The notes beneath the pieces were generated by a model. That model worked only from the letters and a program-made list of their open reading frames with translations, did not search any database and was not told the DNA's origin. This document shows positions 41,380-50,250 of a stretch of DNA of 64,000 nucleotides, in pieces; the stretch's first letter is position 1; each line of letters begins with the position of its first letter. Source of the DNA: Natronobacterium texcoconense. GTDB taxonomy: Archaea > Halobacteriota > Halobacteria > Halobacteriales > Natrialbaceae. Location: contig NZ_FNLC01000001.1 in assembly GCF_900104065.1 (NCBI RefSeq), positions 1,054,001 to 1,118,000 of the forward strand. Reading direction: 5' to 3'. The position numbers and the translations under genes are program-made.

Positions 41380-42681
41380 CTACTCGAGCGTCTCTATCGG
41401 TCCGCCGCGGATTCGGAGCGTCGTCGACGGCGACGCGTCGTCGGGGATCCACACCGAGAGCGTTCCCTCGCCGTCGCCGTCCTCATCGATCGACACCGTC
41501 GTCCGTTCGTCCTCGACGGCGAGCCAGTACTCGCCCGGTTCGCCGGACAGCGTCGCGGTCACGTCGACGGTCGTCCCCGGCTGTAGTTCGCCGTCGAACT
41601 CGAGCGCCTCGAGTTCGGGCGACTGGGCCTCGAGGTCCACGGTGACGGTGTGATCCATGGTCGTCGTGTAGACGGGAACCTCCTCGTCCTCACCTTTCTC
41701 GTTGTTCTCGTCTTCCTCGTCGGGCTCGGTGACGAGAATTTCGACGCCCAGTTCCGCTTCGACGTTCGCGATCCGGTTACAGATCGTCTGTCGGGACGAA
41801 CCGGCAAAGAGCAGGCCGACGAGTTCGCCGTTCTCGAGGAAGACCGGCGACCCGCTGTCGCCCGGTTCGGACATGTAGCCGGTGACGAGCTGGTCGCGAA
41901 AGAGGATCGCTCCCTGCTCGCCGAACTCGACGCGAACACTCGCGCTCGTCGCCTCGACGTCGGCGCTCGTGACGCCGGTGGTACGGCCGGTCTTCGTCAC
42001 GGTCTCGCCGCGGGGGTCGGCGTACTCCTCTCGGCGAACACCGGTCGGCCAGTCGGCCTCGAGTTCGTAGTAGGTCGCCGACTCCTGCCCCCGGTCGACC
42101 GAGCGGGCGGCGACGTCGACCAGTGCTTCGTCCTCGATGGGCACGTACCCGACGAGTTCACCGACTGCATCTCCCTCGTCGCCGCCGTCCTCCGGCGACG
42201 GCTGCAGGATCGGTTCGCCGAAGTCGGCCGCATTCGACCGGGCGTAGACGTGGTTGTTCGACAGCCGAACGAGGTCGCCCTCGTCGACGTCGTCGCTCCA
42301 CGCCGCGGCGCTCGCATCCTCGACGCGTGCCGGATACGGGCCGCCAGTGCCGGCCGTCGAGTCGACGTTGATCTCGCTGACGCCGCCGGGTACGGGCCGG
42401 TGGCGGTCCTGTCTCCCTGGCGCGGCTTCCGGCATGGGCTCGAGGACGGAGAGAGCGTCGAACCCCTCCTTGGTCTCGTCGTAGCCGGCGTCGACGACGT
42501 CGACGTCGGCATCGTGGCCGGCCTCGACGACCCGCTTTTCGACGTCGTCCTCGTCGTCGAGGCAGTCTTTCGGACGCTTCTGGGAGACGAAGACCGTTAC
42601 CCGGTTCTCGCTCTCGTCGTAGTCGACGCCGATCACGTTCTCGCACTCGAGGAGGTACTCGTACTCCTGTGTAGCGGGCAT
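41380..42681 (-). CDS. trypsin-like (S1/PA-clan) serine peptidase without signal peptide
   Basis: 433 residues from ATG at 42681. A propeptide-like N-terminal domain (ENVIGVDYDESENRVTVFVS) resembles that before bacterial/plant NAL1-type trypsin-fold peptidases. The catalytic triad fits H144 (SNNHVYA), D189 (ALVDVAA) and S276 in EPGDSGSPVF. The C-terminal ~90 residues are a beta-sandwich (DHTVTVDLEAQSPELEALEF, TVDVTATLSGEPGEYW). There is no Tat or Sec signal, so it is probably cytoplasmic, or exported by another route. Confidence 0.8.
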   Translation of the reverse strand: MPATQEYEYLLECENVIGVDYDESENRVTVFVSQKRPKDCLDDEDDVEKRVVEAGHDADVDVVDAGYDETKEGFDALSVLEPMPEAAPGRQDRHRPVPGGVSEINVDSTAGTGGPYPARVEDASAAAWSDDVDEGDLVRLSNNHVYARSNAADFGEPILQPSPEDGGDEGDAVGELVGYVPIEDEALVDVAARSVDRGQESATYYELEADWPTGVRREEYADPRGETVTKTGRTTGVTSADVEATSASVRVEFGEQGAILFRDQLVTGYMSEPGDSGSPVFLENGELVGLLFAGSSRQTICNRIANVEAELGVEILVTEPDEEDENNEKGEDEEVPVYTTTMDHTVTVDLEAQSPELEALEFDGELQPGTTVDVTATLSGEPGEYWLAVEDERTTVSIDEDGDGEGTLSVWIPDDASPSTTLRIRGGPIETLE

Positions 42682-42809
42682 CGGTACGCAGAACTATTCG
42701 ACATTCGAACGGTTATACCTATGCACTATTATAGGAACTCGCGAGAACGAGACGCGTTTCACCTCACTTATGAGGATCCCGATTCGTCTTTCGTCTAGGT
42801 GGCCACCAG
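42682..42809. promoter_or_regulatory. divergent promoter region, peptidase and phosphoribosyltransferase
   Basis: 128 bp with AT-rich words GGTTATACCTATG (about 42711-42723) and ACTATTATAGG (about 42726-42736). Their opposite orientation fits promoters for the two divergent genes. A weak CCTAT-N8-ATAGG symmetry joins them. Confidence 0.35.
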
Positions 42810-43508
42810 ATGTCCGACTTACCGGACGACTTCGACTGTACGATAACGAACTGGGAGTACATTTACGGCCTCTGTCGGGACGTCAGCGACGACGTCCGCT
42901 CCGACGAGTTCGAACCGGACGTCATCGTCGCGCTCGCACGCGGCGGCTGGTTCGCGGGCCGGTGTCTCTGTGACTTCCTCGGGATGGACGACCTGACGAG
43001 CCTGAAGATGGAACACTACGTCGGCACGGCCGAGAAATCGGGCGAACCGACCGTCCGTTACCCGATGCCGGAAGGCAGCGTCGAGGGGAAAGACGTGCTG
43101 ATCATCGACGACATCGCCGACACCGGCGGTTCGATCGAACGCGCCCACGAGTACGTCGACGACCGCGACGCCGGCGAGGTCCGGACCGCCACGCTGCAGT
43201 TGCTCGGCACCAGCGAGTACGAACCCGACTACGTCGGCGAACGACTCGAGGAGTGGACCTGGATCGTCTACCCCTGGAACTTCATCGAGGACATGGTCGA
43301 TCTGATCTCCGGTGTGATGGAGCAGGCAGCGGGCGACTCGTTCACCCAGGAGGAGATCCGCCACTCTCTCGCCGAAGTTCACGGCATCGACCGCATCGAG
43401 ATGGAAATCGCCCAGCCCGACCGACTCTCGGAAGTGCTCTCGGAGATGGAACGCCGGGGCGTCGTCGCCTCGAGCGGTTCCGAGGAGTGGACGCTGGCCG
43501 ACGAGTAA
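42810..43508 (+). CDS. phosphoribosyltransferase (type I) with C-terminal extension
   Basis: 232 residues from ATG. The PRPP-binding motif is VLIIDDIADTGGS (residues ~92-104). A substrate-binding loop DVIVALARGGWFAGRCLCDFL precedes it, as in the Gpt/hypoxanthine-type enzymes. The last ~70 residues (FTQEEIRHSLAEVHGIDRIE, SEVLSEMERRGVVASS) look like a winged helix. Purine salvage is the likely role, the base unknown. It is divergent from the peptidase and convergent with the P-type ATPase, whose stop lies 31 bp on. Confidence 0.85.
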   Translation: MSDLPDDFDCTITNWEYIYGLCRDVSDDVRSDEFEPDVIVALARGGWFAGRCLCDFLGMDDLTSLKMEHYVGTAEKSGEPTVRYPMPEGSVEGKDVLIIDDIADTGGSIERAHEYVDDRDAGEVRTATLQLLGTSEYEPDYVGERLEEWTWIVYPWNFIEDMVDLISGVMEQAAGDSFTQEEIRHSLAEVHGIDRIEMEIAQPDRLSEVLSEMERRGVVASSGSEEWTLADE

Positions 43509-43539
43509 CGAGCGCGACACTGTTTTCCGATTTTCATCG

Positions 43540-46047
43540 TCAGGAGAGCAACGGCCGTGCCGCGTTGCCGACGACGAGCAGACTGCAGACCGCGACGGCG
43601 CCGGTCGCGACGAGCGGGTTCAGGACTCCGAGCAGTGCCGCTGGAATCACGATCACGTTGTAGACGAGCGCCAGCGCGAGCGTGCTCCTGATCCGACGGC
43701 GTGCAGCACCCGCAAGCTCGAAGGCGCGTTCGACAGACCGGAGGTCGTCGTCGACGATGGCGAGATCGGCTGCGTCGGCCGCGAGCGCGGTCGCACTTCC
43801 GAGCGAGATTCCCAGGTCCGCCTCGGCGAGCGCGGGCGCGTCGTTCGTCCCGTCGCCGACCATCGCCACGCAGCCCTCTTCTCGGAGGCGACGCACCGCC
43901 TCGGTCTTCCCGGCCGGTGGCACGGCCGCGAACGTGTGATCGACCGCCGGATGATCCGCGAAGTACTCCGTCGCTGTCTCGTCGTCACCGGTCAACACCA
44001 CGACCTCGACGTCCCGGTCCCCCAGACTCGAGAGCGTCCCCTCCCAGTCGTTCCGCGGTTCGTCGCCGACCACGACGAGTCCCTTCGCGCGACCGTCCCG
44101 GCCGACGACGATCGGCAGTCGGCCAAAGCCCCGCTGTGTCTCGATCCGATCCGCGAGGCCGTCCTCGAGCGTCCATCCTCGCTCCCGGAACAGTTGCGGA
44201 TGACCGACGAGGATTCGATCCCCGTCGACGATCCCGGAGACGCCCTTCCCGTGGCTCCGGAACTCCGCGACTCGAGTCTCGCCATTACCTCCGAAGGCGG
44301 CCGCGATCGGTTCCGCGACGGGATGGGACGCGTGTGCCTCGAGTTCGCCGACCGCCGCCAGCAAGTCCGGCGGTGCCTCGGTCTCGAGGACGGTCATCTC
44401 GCCGGTCGTCAGCGTCCCCGTCTTGTCGAAGACGACGACGTCGACGTCCCGGAGCCGCTCGAGGACGCTCTCGTCGAAGACGACGATGCCGTGCTCGAGG
44501 GCCTCCCGGAGGCCGGCACCGACGGAGACCGGCGCGGCGAGCCCGAGCGCCCACGGGCTCGCGACGATGACGGTCACCAGAACGGCCGTCGCGACCGTCG
44601 TGGGGGCGGCTCCCTGGATGGCGGCAACCGTACCGACGAGGGCGGCCGCGACGATTACGATCGGTGCGAGAACGGCTGCGACCGCGTCAGCCCGGCGCTG
44701 GGTGCCGTGGGTCGCGCTCTGGAGGTCCCAGACCGCTTCCGTGATTCGGTCGATGCTGCTGGTCGTCTCCTCGCCGACGTCGACGACCGCGGCGTCAGTT
44801 CGGACGACGGAACCACCGACGACCGGATCACCGGCGACCTTCGAGACGGGAAGGGATTCGCCGGTAACGACTGCCTCGTCGACCGTACACGCGCTCTCGA
44901 GGACGCCGTCGACGGGGACACGTTCACCTTCTCGGACGAGCAGACGGTCGCCCGATTCGACGTCCTCGACTGGAATCTCTCGCGTCGTCTCGACGTCGGT
45001 GTCGGAGCCGTACACGCGGGCCGTATCGACCTGTGACGTCGTTAGTTCGGTCAACTGGTTTCTCGCTCGACGCTTGATCGTCGCCTCGTAGAAGACGGCG
45101 GCCATCACCAGTGCAGCGACGGCGATCGTGAGATCGAAGTAGAGTTCGACTTCCCCGGTGACGATCGCCAGAGTGCCGTAGGCGAACGCGGCGACGATCG
45201 TCAGCGCGGCCAGCAGGTGCGTGTTCGGCCGTCGGAGTTTCAGGCTGACGTAGGCACCGCGCAAGAGTGGGAGTCCGGTCAGGTAGAGTACGGCTCCGGT
45301 GACGACGAAGAAGAAGGGGAAAAACAGGAACCCGTCGAAATCGCTGAACGCCTCTTCGTAGAGGTGGAGCATCCCCCAGTCGGCAAACGACGTGAGATAG
45401 ACCGGATACAGCACCGCGAGGTAGGGCACGAGCAGGAACGAACCGAAGACGATCCCCACGACGTACCTGATCTCGAGCATGTCCTCGGTCCGGTCTTTCC
45501 GGAGCCCGCTCATCTCTCGAGCGCGCCGCGTCGCGTCGTCGCTCCTGCGTCGATTCCCGTCGTCTGCGGCACCTTCCCGCAGATACGCCGTGTAGCCGAC
45601 CGTACTCAGGACGTCCCGGAGTTCCTCCTTCGAGATTCGGTCGGGATCGTGGGCCACTCGAACGGTTTCGGTGACGTAGCTCGCGGCGACGTCGACGACG
45701 CCGTCGCGGGCACTCGCGACCGTCTCCAGGAACGATTCGCAGGTCGCCGAATGCATGCCGTCGACCCGAAAGTGGGTGGTGGCGGCGTCTTCGTCCCCGT
45801 CCCGATTCTCGGTGGCTCGAGTCTCCGTCCGGCCTTCGTCGGGACCCAGTGGTTCGAGTGCTCGGTCGACGTCCCGACAACCGGTCGAACAGAACGGCTC
45901 ACCCGTCGTCTCGACTGCCGTCCCCGAAAGCGAGCCCCCACAGACGGAACACGTCCGCTCGTCGCGGTCGATCCCGTCGCCCCGTTCGGCTCGTCGATCG
46001 CTCACTACGTCGGCGTCCACCCTCGAGTACATTAAAGGAGTCGCCAT
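43540..46047 (-). CDS. P1B-like heavy-metal P-type ATPase with altered metal sites
   Basis: 835 residues from ATG at 46047 (GTG 46005 also possible; see findings). Order: a TRASH-like zinc finger (C33-x2-C36 ... C53-x3-C57), an HMA domain (~92-158) reading GMHSATC instead of GMxCxxC, eight hydrophobic segments, TGES (395), the phosphorylated Asp in DKTGT (541-545), an HP motif (HASHPVAEPI) and GDGTNDAPAL. The membrane motif that is CPC in Cu+ pumps reads S-P-W (497-499). It exports or loads a metal at ATP cost; Cu(I) is therefore doubtful. Convergent with the phosphoribosyltransferase. Confidence 0.9.
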   Translation of the reverse strand: MATPLMYSRVDADVVSDRRAERGDGIDRDERTCSVCGGSLSGTAVETTGEPFCSTGCRDVDRALEPLGPDEGRTETRATENRDGDEDAATTHFRVDGMHSATCESFLETVASARDGVVDVAASYVTETVRVAHDPDRISKEELRDVLSTVGYTAYLREGAADDGNRRRSDDATRRAREMSGLRKDRTEDMLEIRYVVGIVFGSFLLVPYLAVLYPVYLTSFADWGMLHLYEEAFSDFDGFLFFPFFFVVTGAVLYLTGLPLLRGAYVSLKLRRPNTHLLAALTIVAAFAYGTLAIVTGEVELYFDLTIAVAALVMAAVFYEATIKRRARNQLTELTTSQVDTARVYGSDTDVETTREIPVEDVESGDRLLVREGERVPVDGVLESACTVDEAVVTGESLPVSKVAGDPVVGGSVVRTDAAVVDVGEETTSSIDRITEAVWDLQSATHGTQRRADAVAAVLAPIVIVAAALVGTVAAIQGAAPTTVATAVLVTVIVASPWALGLAAPVSVGAGLREALEHGIVVFDESVLERLRDVDVVVFDKTGTLTTGEMTVLETEAPPDLLAAVGELEAHASHPVAEPIAAAFGGNGETRVAEFRSHGKGVSGIVDGDRILVGHPQLFRERGWTLEDGLADRIETQRGFGRLPIVVGRDGRAKGLVVVGDEPRNDWEGTLSSLGDRDVEVVVLTGDDETATEYFADHPAVDHTFAAVPPAGKTEAVRRLREEGCVAMVGDGTNDAPALAEADLGISLGSATALAADAADLAIVDDDLRSVERAFELAGAARRRIRSTLALALVYNVIVIPAALLGVLNPLVATGAVAVCSLLVVGNAARPLLS

Positions 46048-46099
46048 TTGAGGGGATCGCAGGCTGGACGTTTTTGTCCGCCGCTGCCGGAGTTCGCCC

Positions 46100-46489
46100 G
46101 TGACAGTCCCACCGGAAGCACAGCGACTCCTCGAGGGCGAACCGCTGATGGCCCACCTCGCGACCTGTCGGGACGGACGACCCCACGTCGCCCCCGTCTG
46201 GTATCGGTACGAGGCCGAAGACGAGGTCGTCGAACTCGTCACGACGGGACGGAAACTGGAGAACGTCCGGGAGAACCCACGAGTCGCGCTGTCGATCCAG
46301 CACGACGACGGGGGCGATCCCCAGTGGATGGTCACGCTACTCGGAACGGCGACCGTCGTGGACGACGACGAACGAACCGCGGCCGCACGACGCCGGATCA
46401 ACGAGAAGTACGGCGCGGCTGCCGACGCCTACGCCGAGAACGTGCTGGTTCGGATCGACGTCGGCTCTGCGTCGTATCGAACGTACTGA
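46100..46489 (+). CDS. pyridoxamine 5'-phosphate oxidase-family (flavin-binding) protein
   Basis: 129 residues from GTG at 46100. The split-barrel pattern is clear: ahead MAHLATCRDGRPHVAPVWYRY, then VELVTTGRKLENVRENPRVALSI, then MVTLLGTATVV, and a final helix ending IDVGSASYRTY. The family binds FMN or F420 and reduces or oxidises small substrates. It is divergent from the P-type ATPase with a 52-bp gap, so the two promoters overlap. Confidence 0.85.
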   Translation: MTVPPEAQRLLEGEPLMAHLATCRDGRPHVAPVWYRYEAEDEVVELVTTGRKLENVRENPRVALSIQHDDGGDPQWMVTLLGTATVVDDDERTAAARRRINEKYGAAADAYAENVLVRIDVGSASYRTY

Positions 46490-46607
46490 GTCCTGTCGAG
46501 GGACGCACCGTCGAAAATCTGCGTGGTGAGAGTCGAACGGCCGAAATCGAGGAAAACGCGAAAACAATCAGTTCGATCGACGTCGAGTCGGAACGTAGTC
46601 CTCGCGA

Positions 46608-47972
46608 TCAGTGCCCTTTCTTCTTGTCCTCGTTGTCGTCTTCCACCTTCGGTGCCGTCTTGTCGATCCCTGCTTCCGCGATTCGGTCGCCGTCGTGGTA
46701 GAGGCCGACGACTGCACCGTCCTCGAGTTTCCCTTCGAGTGGCACCCAGAACTCCGCCGTGCTTTTCGCCGGAACGCAGACGTATCCACGGGCGTCACCG
46801 TCCTCGAGTCGCCACTCGAGCGGTGCTTTCGTCTCGCCGTGGTTGGTCGCCTTGAACCTGCCGTAGCCGTCCTTGCGGCCGACAGCCTCGAACTCGATGT
46901 CCTCTGGGTCGACGGCGACGTCGTCCTCACACAGTTCTTCGGGGAGTCCCTCGCTGCCGACGATGTCGCCCTCGTAGAACAGCTGTGCCGTCGTATTGGG
47001 GTCGGTCGACCCGATCCACACGTCGACCGCCTGGTTGCCGGGTACCGTAATCGCGGCGTCGCTTGCGGTGCCGGCGACGCGCAGGGTCGGCGTCAGCGTC
47101 CTGCCCTCGTAGTTCGTGATCCGGTACCAGGACCGATCCTCGCAGACTTCGACACACTGGGCGGTGAGACGGAGTCGGTCGCGGGGGATACACTCACGAT
47201 CCTGGTTGCTCCCTTCGACGGCGAGTTGCGAGTCACCGTAGTAGAAGTACACCGTCGCCGAGCCGCTGGAACTGGTCGTGCCGACCTCGAAGTACGTCGC
47301 ACTCTTGCCAGCGATCGTTACCGTCCCTTCTTCGCCGCCGGCGACGACGTAATCGAGTGTGACCGTCCGTTTGTTGTCGTTGGCGACTCGGAACCGTGCG
47401 GTATCGCGGTCCGTGTCGACGCAGATTCCGTCGTAGGAGAGTTCGTCGAAGTCGATCGTCGCGTCCTCGTCGTTTTTCGTGTCGACCGGTGCCTTCGCGC
47501 AGTCGTGTGGGTTGAGCACGCCCTGGCCGTCGATCGACACCGCGAGGATTCGGTCGCTCGAGTCCGCCGGGCGGTCGTAGAACTGGTAGACGTTGAACTC
47601 GTAGACCAGATCTGTTCCGTAGCGGGCGAACTGCCGGACGCGATCCGCGGTCACCGTCACCGCGACGTGTTCGATCCGTTCGTCGACGGCGTTGTACGTC
47701 ACGATGCGGACGGCAGCCGGCAGCTCGTCTTCGCTCTCGAAACGCACGAATGCGGCGTCACACTCCTGGAAGTCGACCCGATCTTCGTAGTCGACGTCTT
47801 TGCCGTCGTCCCCGTCCTTGTCGTCTTTCCCTTTCTTGTGATCCTTGCCGTCTTTCTTGTCGCCCGTCGCACTCGCGGTGCCGAGGCCGAACCCGGCACC
47901 ACCGACCAGCGCGCCGGTCGTGGCGATACTCCTGAGACTGTCCCGTCGAGAGAGGGTACGTTCGTCGGTCAT
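46608..47972 (-). CDS. Tat-exported protein with three beta-sandwich-like repeats
   Basis: 454 residues from ATG at 47972. A twin-Arg signal (SRRDSLRSIATTGALVGGAG) is followed by a Lys/Asp/Gly-rich spacer (about 37-60), unusual for a halophile. Three ~60-residue repeats follow at about 193-254, 283-343 and 373-436, each with an N-x(2)-x-R/K-T...V-A-G...GN/K-x-A...TA-x-x-F/Y-Y-x-G-D pattern, and cysteine pairs between them (CVDTD..., CVEVC). A surface or envelope role is likely; no family recognised. It is convergent with the flavin-family gene. Confidence 0.8.
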   Translation of the reverse strand: MTDERTLSRRDSLRSIATTGALVGGAGFGLGTASATGDKKDGKDHKKGKDDKDGDDGKDVDYEDRVDFQECDAAFVRFESEDELPAAVRIVTYNAVDERIEHVAVTVTADRVRQFARYGTDLVYEFNVYQFYDRPADSSDRILAVSIDGQGVLNPHDCAKAPVDTKNDEDATIDFDELSYDGICVDTDRDTARFRVANDNKRTVTLDYVVAGGEEGTVTIAGKSATYFEVGTTSSSGSATVYFYYGDSQLAVEGSNQDRECIPRDRLRLTAQCVEVCEDRSWYRITNYEGRTLTPTLRVAGTASDAAITVPGNQAVDVWIGSTDPNTTAQLFYEGDIVGSEGLPEELCEDDVAVDPEDIEFEAVGRKDGYGRFKATNHGETKAPLEWRLEDGDARGYVCVPAKSTAEFWVPLEGKLEDGAVVGLYHDGDRIAEAGIDKTAPKVEDDNEDKKKGH

Positions 47973-48578
47973 GGTGGGCTCCCGGCCACCGGCCATCGCC
48001 GGCTCCGGTGAGTGGCGAATCCTCCAATATACTGACGGTTTGTAATCGGTGAACTACCGTTTCTCACGACGATACTACCGTTCTGACCGTCAGCAACTGA
48101 GAATAGTCACGAGATCGAATGTATCGCAGGCAGGGATTATCGGCTCTCTCCGGGCGAGAAATGAGACTCTATGAACCACTACGGTCGTCTTTCCCGAGCC
48201 GTGTAATGAGAAAGCCGAGCGTACAGGGAGCAAGGACAGCAACCGCGAATACTTCGGACGAACACGTCAGTAGGTGATTTCCGACGGCGACTCGAGGAAA
48301 CCGTCCCGTTCGATCACAGCCGTCACTCCCGAACCCGTTTCGGGCCCGGATCGGGACGCGACTACTCCGACCGGACGATCTCCGCATACCTGCGGTGCGT
48401 TCGAAGTGACCGCCGCTCGAGCGAATCCGTCGGACACCTCGTATGAGTTTCCCGACCGATCCGAAAAGCTACGACGGAGTGCACTGTACCGTTGCACCCA
48501 CTCATGCAAGTCGTTCACATGGGTACGGGGATCGACGCCGTTGCAATGACGGACGACAGCCACCCACCCGCGAGATAG
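47973..48578. other. 606-bp gene-poor region upstream of the HTTM gene
   Basis: No secure gene. A minus-strand ORF of 98 codons (48267-48563, from GTG, starting MAVVRHCNGVDPRTHVNDLH and ending GFLESPSEITY) has partly natural composition but no recognisable domain and no start-region signal; it might be a decayed gene. A plus-strand ORF over the same bases is Arg/Ser-rich and looks random. The region around 48020-48170 is A/T-enriched and may hold the promoter of the exported repeat protein. Confidence 0.35.
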
Positions 48579-50171
48579 ATGGGGAAGATCAGCCGCCGTC
48601 TCACGGTGCTGTCGGCACGCATCAGGGAGCGGCTAGCGAACCCTACTTACCTCGCTTCCGCTTCGGTCCGGATCGATACACGTTCGCTCGCCGCCTTTCG
48701 GATCGCTGCCGGGTTACTCATCGTCGCTGACGTGTTGCTCCGCGCCCGAAACTTCAGGTTCATGTACACGGAGGAGGGGGCCGTCCCACAGTCGCTGGCG
48801 ATGGAGGCGTCGGCCGACGGTGCGTTCTCGGTGTACTACTTCACGACGAGTTCGACCGCGATTGCGGCGCTTTTCGTCCTCACTGCGCTGGTAGGGATTC
48901 AACTGGCCATCGGCTACCGAACGAGAATCGCGACGGTGGTTGCCTTCCTGCTGGTCATCTCGCTTGACCACCACAATCCGCTGGTGTTGAGCTACGCCGA
49001 CGTCCTCTTCCGGTTCCTGCTGTTCTGGGCGATCTTTCTCCCGCTCGGGGAGCGGTGGTCGATCGACGCTGTCCACGCCGACGGTCCCTCTCGAGACGGC
49101 GTCACGAGCGTCGCTTCCGCCGCGATACTCGCCCAGATCGTGTTCATGTACTTCCTCAACGGCTACCACAAGACCGAGTCGGACCTGTGGATCAGCGGGG
49201 AGGCGACGCCGCTCATCATGGGCCTGGACAACACGACGTTTCTCCTCGGAGACTTCATGCGGAACTTTCCGACGATGCTGCAGTACGGCGGCCTGACGTG
49301 GTACTACATGCTGCTTTTCTCCTGGCTGCTCGTCCTCCTCGGGGGAAGAGCTCGGACGGCACTGGTCGCCATGTTCGTCGGCGGCCACGCCTCATTCGCG
49401 ATCACCGTCCGGATCGGTGCGTTCCCCTACGTCGCGATTGCGGGCCTGCTGTTGTTCCTCCAGGCAGGGTTCTGGGAGGACGTAAAGACGATCGCACGGT
49501 ACGCGTCGATCGAGCGACTCCGACCGGTCGACGCTCGAGGAAGCCTGGAGCGACTCGCTCGCTCTGTGCCGGTGTTCCAGCTCAGTACTCCGGTTCCGGG
49601 CTGGTTCACGAGGAGCGTCTACGGCGTCGCCCTGGCTATCGCGGTCGTTTCGGTCCTGATCGTTCCGGCGCTTACACACATGCCCCTCGCCGAGTTCGTC
49701 GACGAGGAAGACGGTCCAGCCGACCGGATCGAACAGCGGGCCGAGATCGTCGGCGTCGATCAACCGGACTGGAGCGTCTTCGCGCCCCATCCCCGGACGT
49801 CGGATCAGTATTACGTCTTCCCGGCCCAGACCCAGGACGGCGGCCAGTTCGACGTCTACAACGACCGGGAACTGACCTACGACCGGCCGTACGAGGAGTT
49901 ACAGAAACAGTTCGACACGTACAGGGAACGGTTCTACATGAGCAGCGTCCGGAGCAGCGACACCGTCGCAGCGTCGCTGGCCGAACACCTCTGTTCGAAC
50001 TGGGGAGCGGATCGGAACGCCACGATCACCCACGTCAACGTGTACTACGTCGTCGAGGACGTCACGCTCGAGTCGATCGACGATCCAACGGATCGAGACA
50101 GAGACAAAGAGCGAGTGTACGAACACGGCTGTGGTGACCACGAACCTCGAGAGATCGCGCCGCCGGAGTAA
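48579..50171 (+). CDS. HTTM-domain membrane protein (gamma-carboxylase-like)
   Basis: 530 residues from ATG. The first ~380 residues have seven to nine hydrophobic segments of the HTTM (horizontally transferred transmembrane) domain shared with vitamin-K-dependent gamma-carboxylase: SLAAFRIAAGLLIVADVLLR, the YFTTSSTAIAALFVLTAL segment, SLDHHNPLVLSYADVLFRF and FMYFLNGYHKTESDLW. The last ~140 residues are extracellular/soluble (FAPHPRTSDQYYVFPAQTQD). Carboxylase activity is not implied in archaea. It stands alone, before cspA on the other strand. Confidence 0.85.
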   Translation: MGKISRRLTVLSARIRERLANPTYLASASVRIDTRSLAAFRIAAGLLIVADVLLRARNFRFMYTEEGAVPQSLAMEASADGAFSVYYFTTSSTAIAALFVLTALVGIQLAIGYRTRIATVVAFLLVISLDHHNPLVLSYADVLFRFLLFWAIFLPLGERWSIDAVHADGPSRDGVTSVASAAILAQIVFMYFLNGYHKTESDLWISGEATPLIMGLDNTTFLLGDFMRNFPTMLQYGGLTWYYMLLFSWLLVLLGGRARTALVAMFVGGHASFAITVRIGAFPYVAIAGLLLFLQAGFWEDVKTIARYASIERLRPVDARGSLERLARSVPVFQLSTPVPGWFTRSVYGVALAIAVVSVLIVPALTHMPLAEFVDEEDGPADRIEQRAEIVGVDQPDWSVFAPHPRTSDQYYVFPAQTQDGGQFDVYNDRELTYDRPYEELQKQFDTYRERFYMSSVRSSDTVAASLAEHLCSNWGADRNATITHVNVYYVVEDVTLESIDDPTDRDRDKERVYEHGCGDHEPREIAPPE

Positions 50172-50250
50172 TCGGCGGTTTCTCGAGGCTGTCGCTCTCG
50201 AGTGAAACTGTCGAAAGAATTGTTTCTCGCCGTTTGGCGAGGCAGTTACC

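Noticed and set aside
46611-48011. Plus-strand 466-codon ORF antisense to the exported repeat protein
   Set aside because: Val/Asp/Arg-rich mirror frame; the Tat signal and repeats are on the sense strand.
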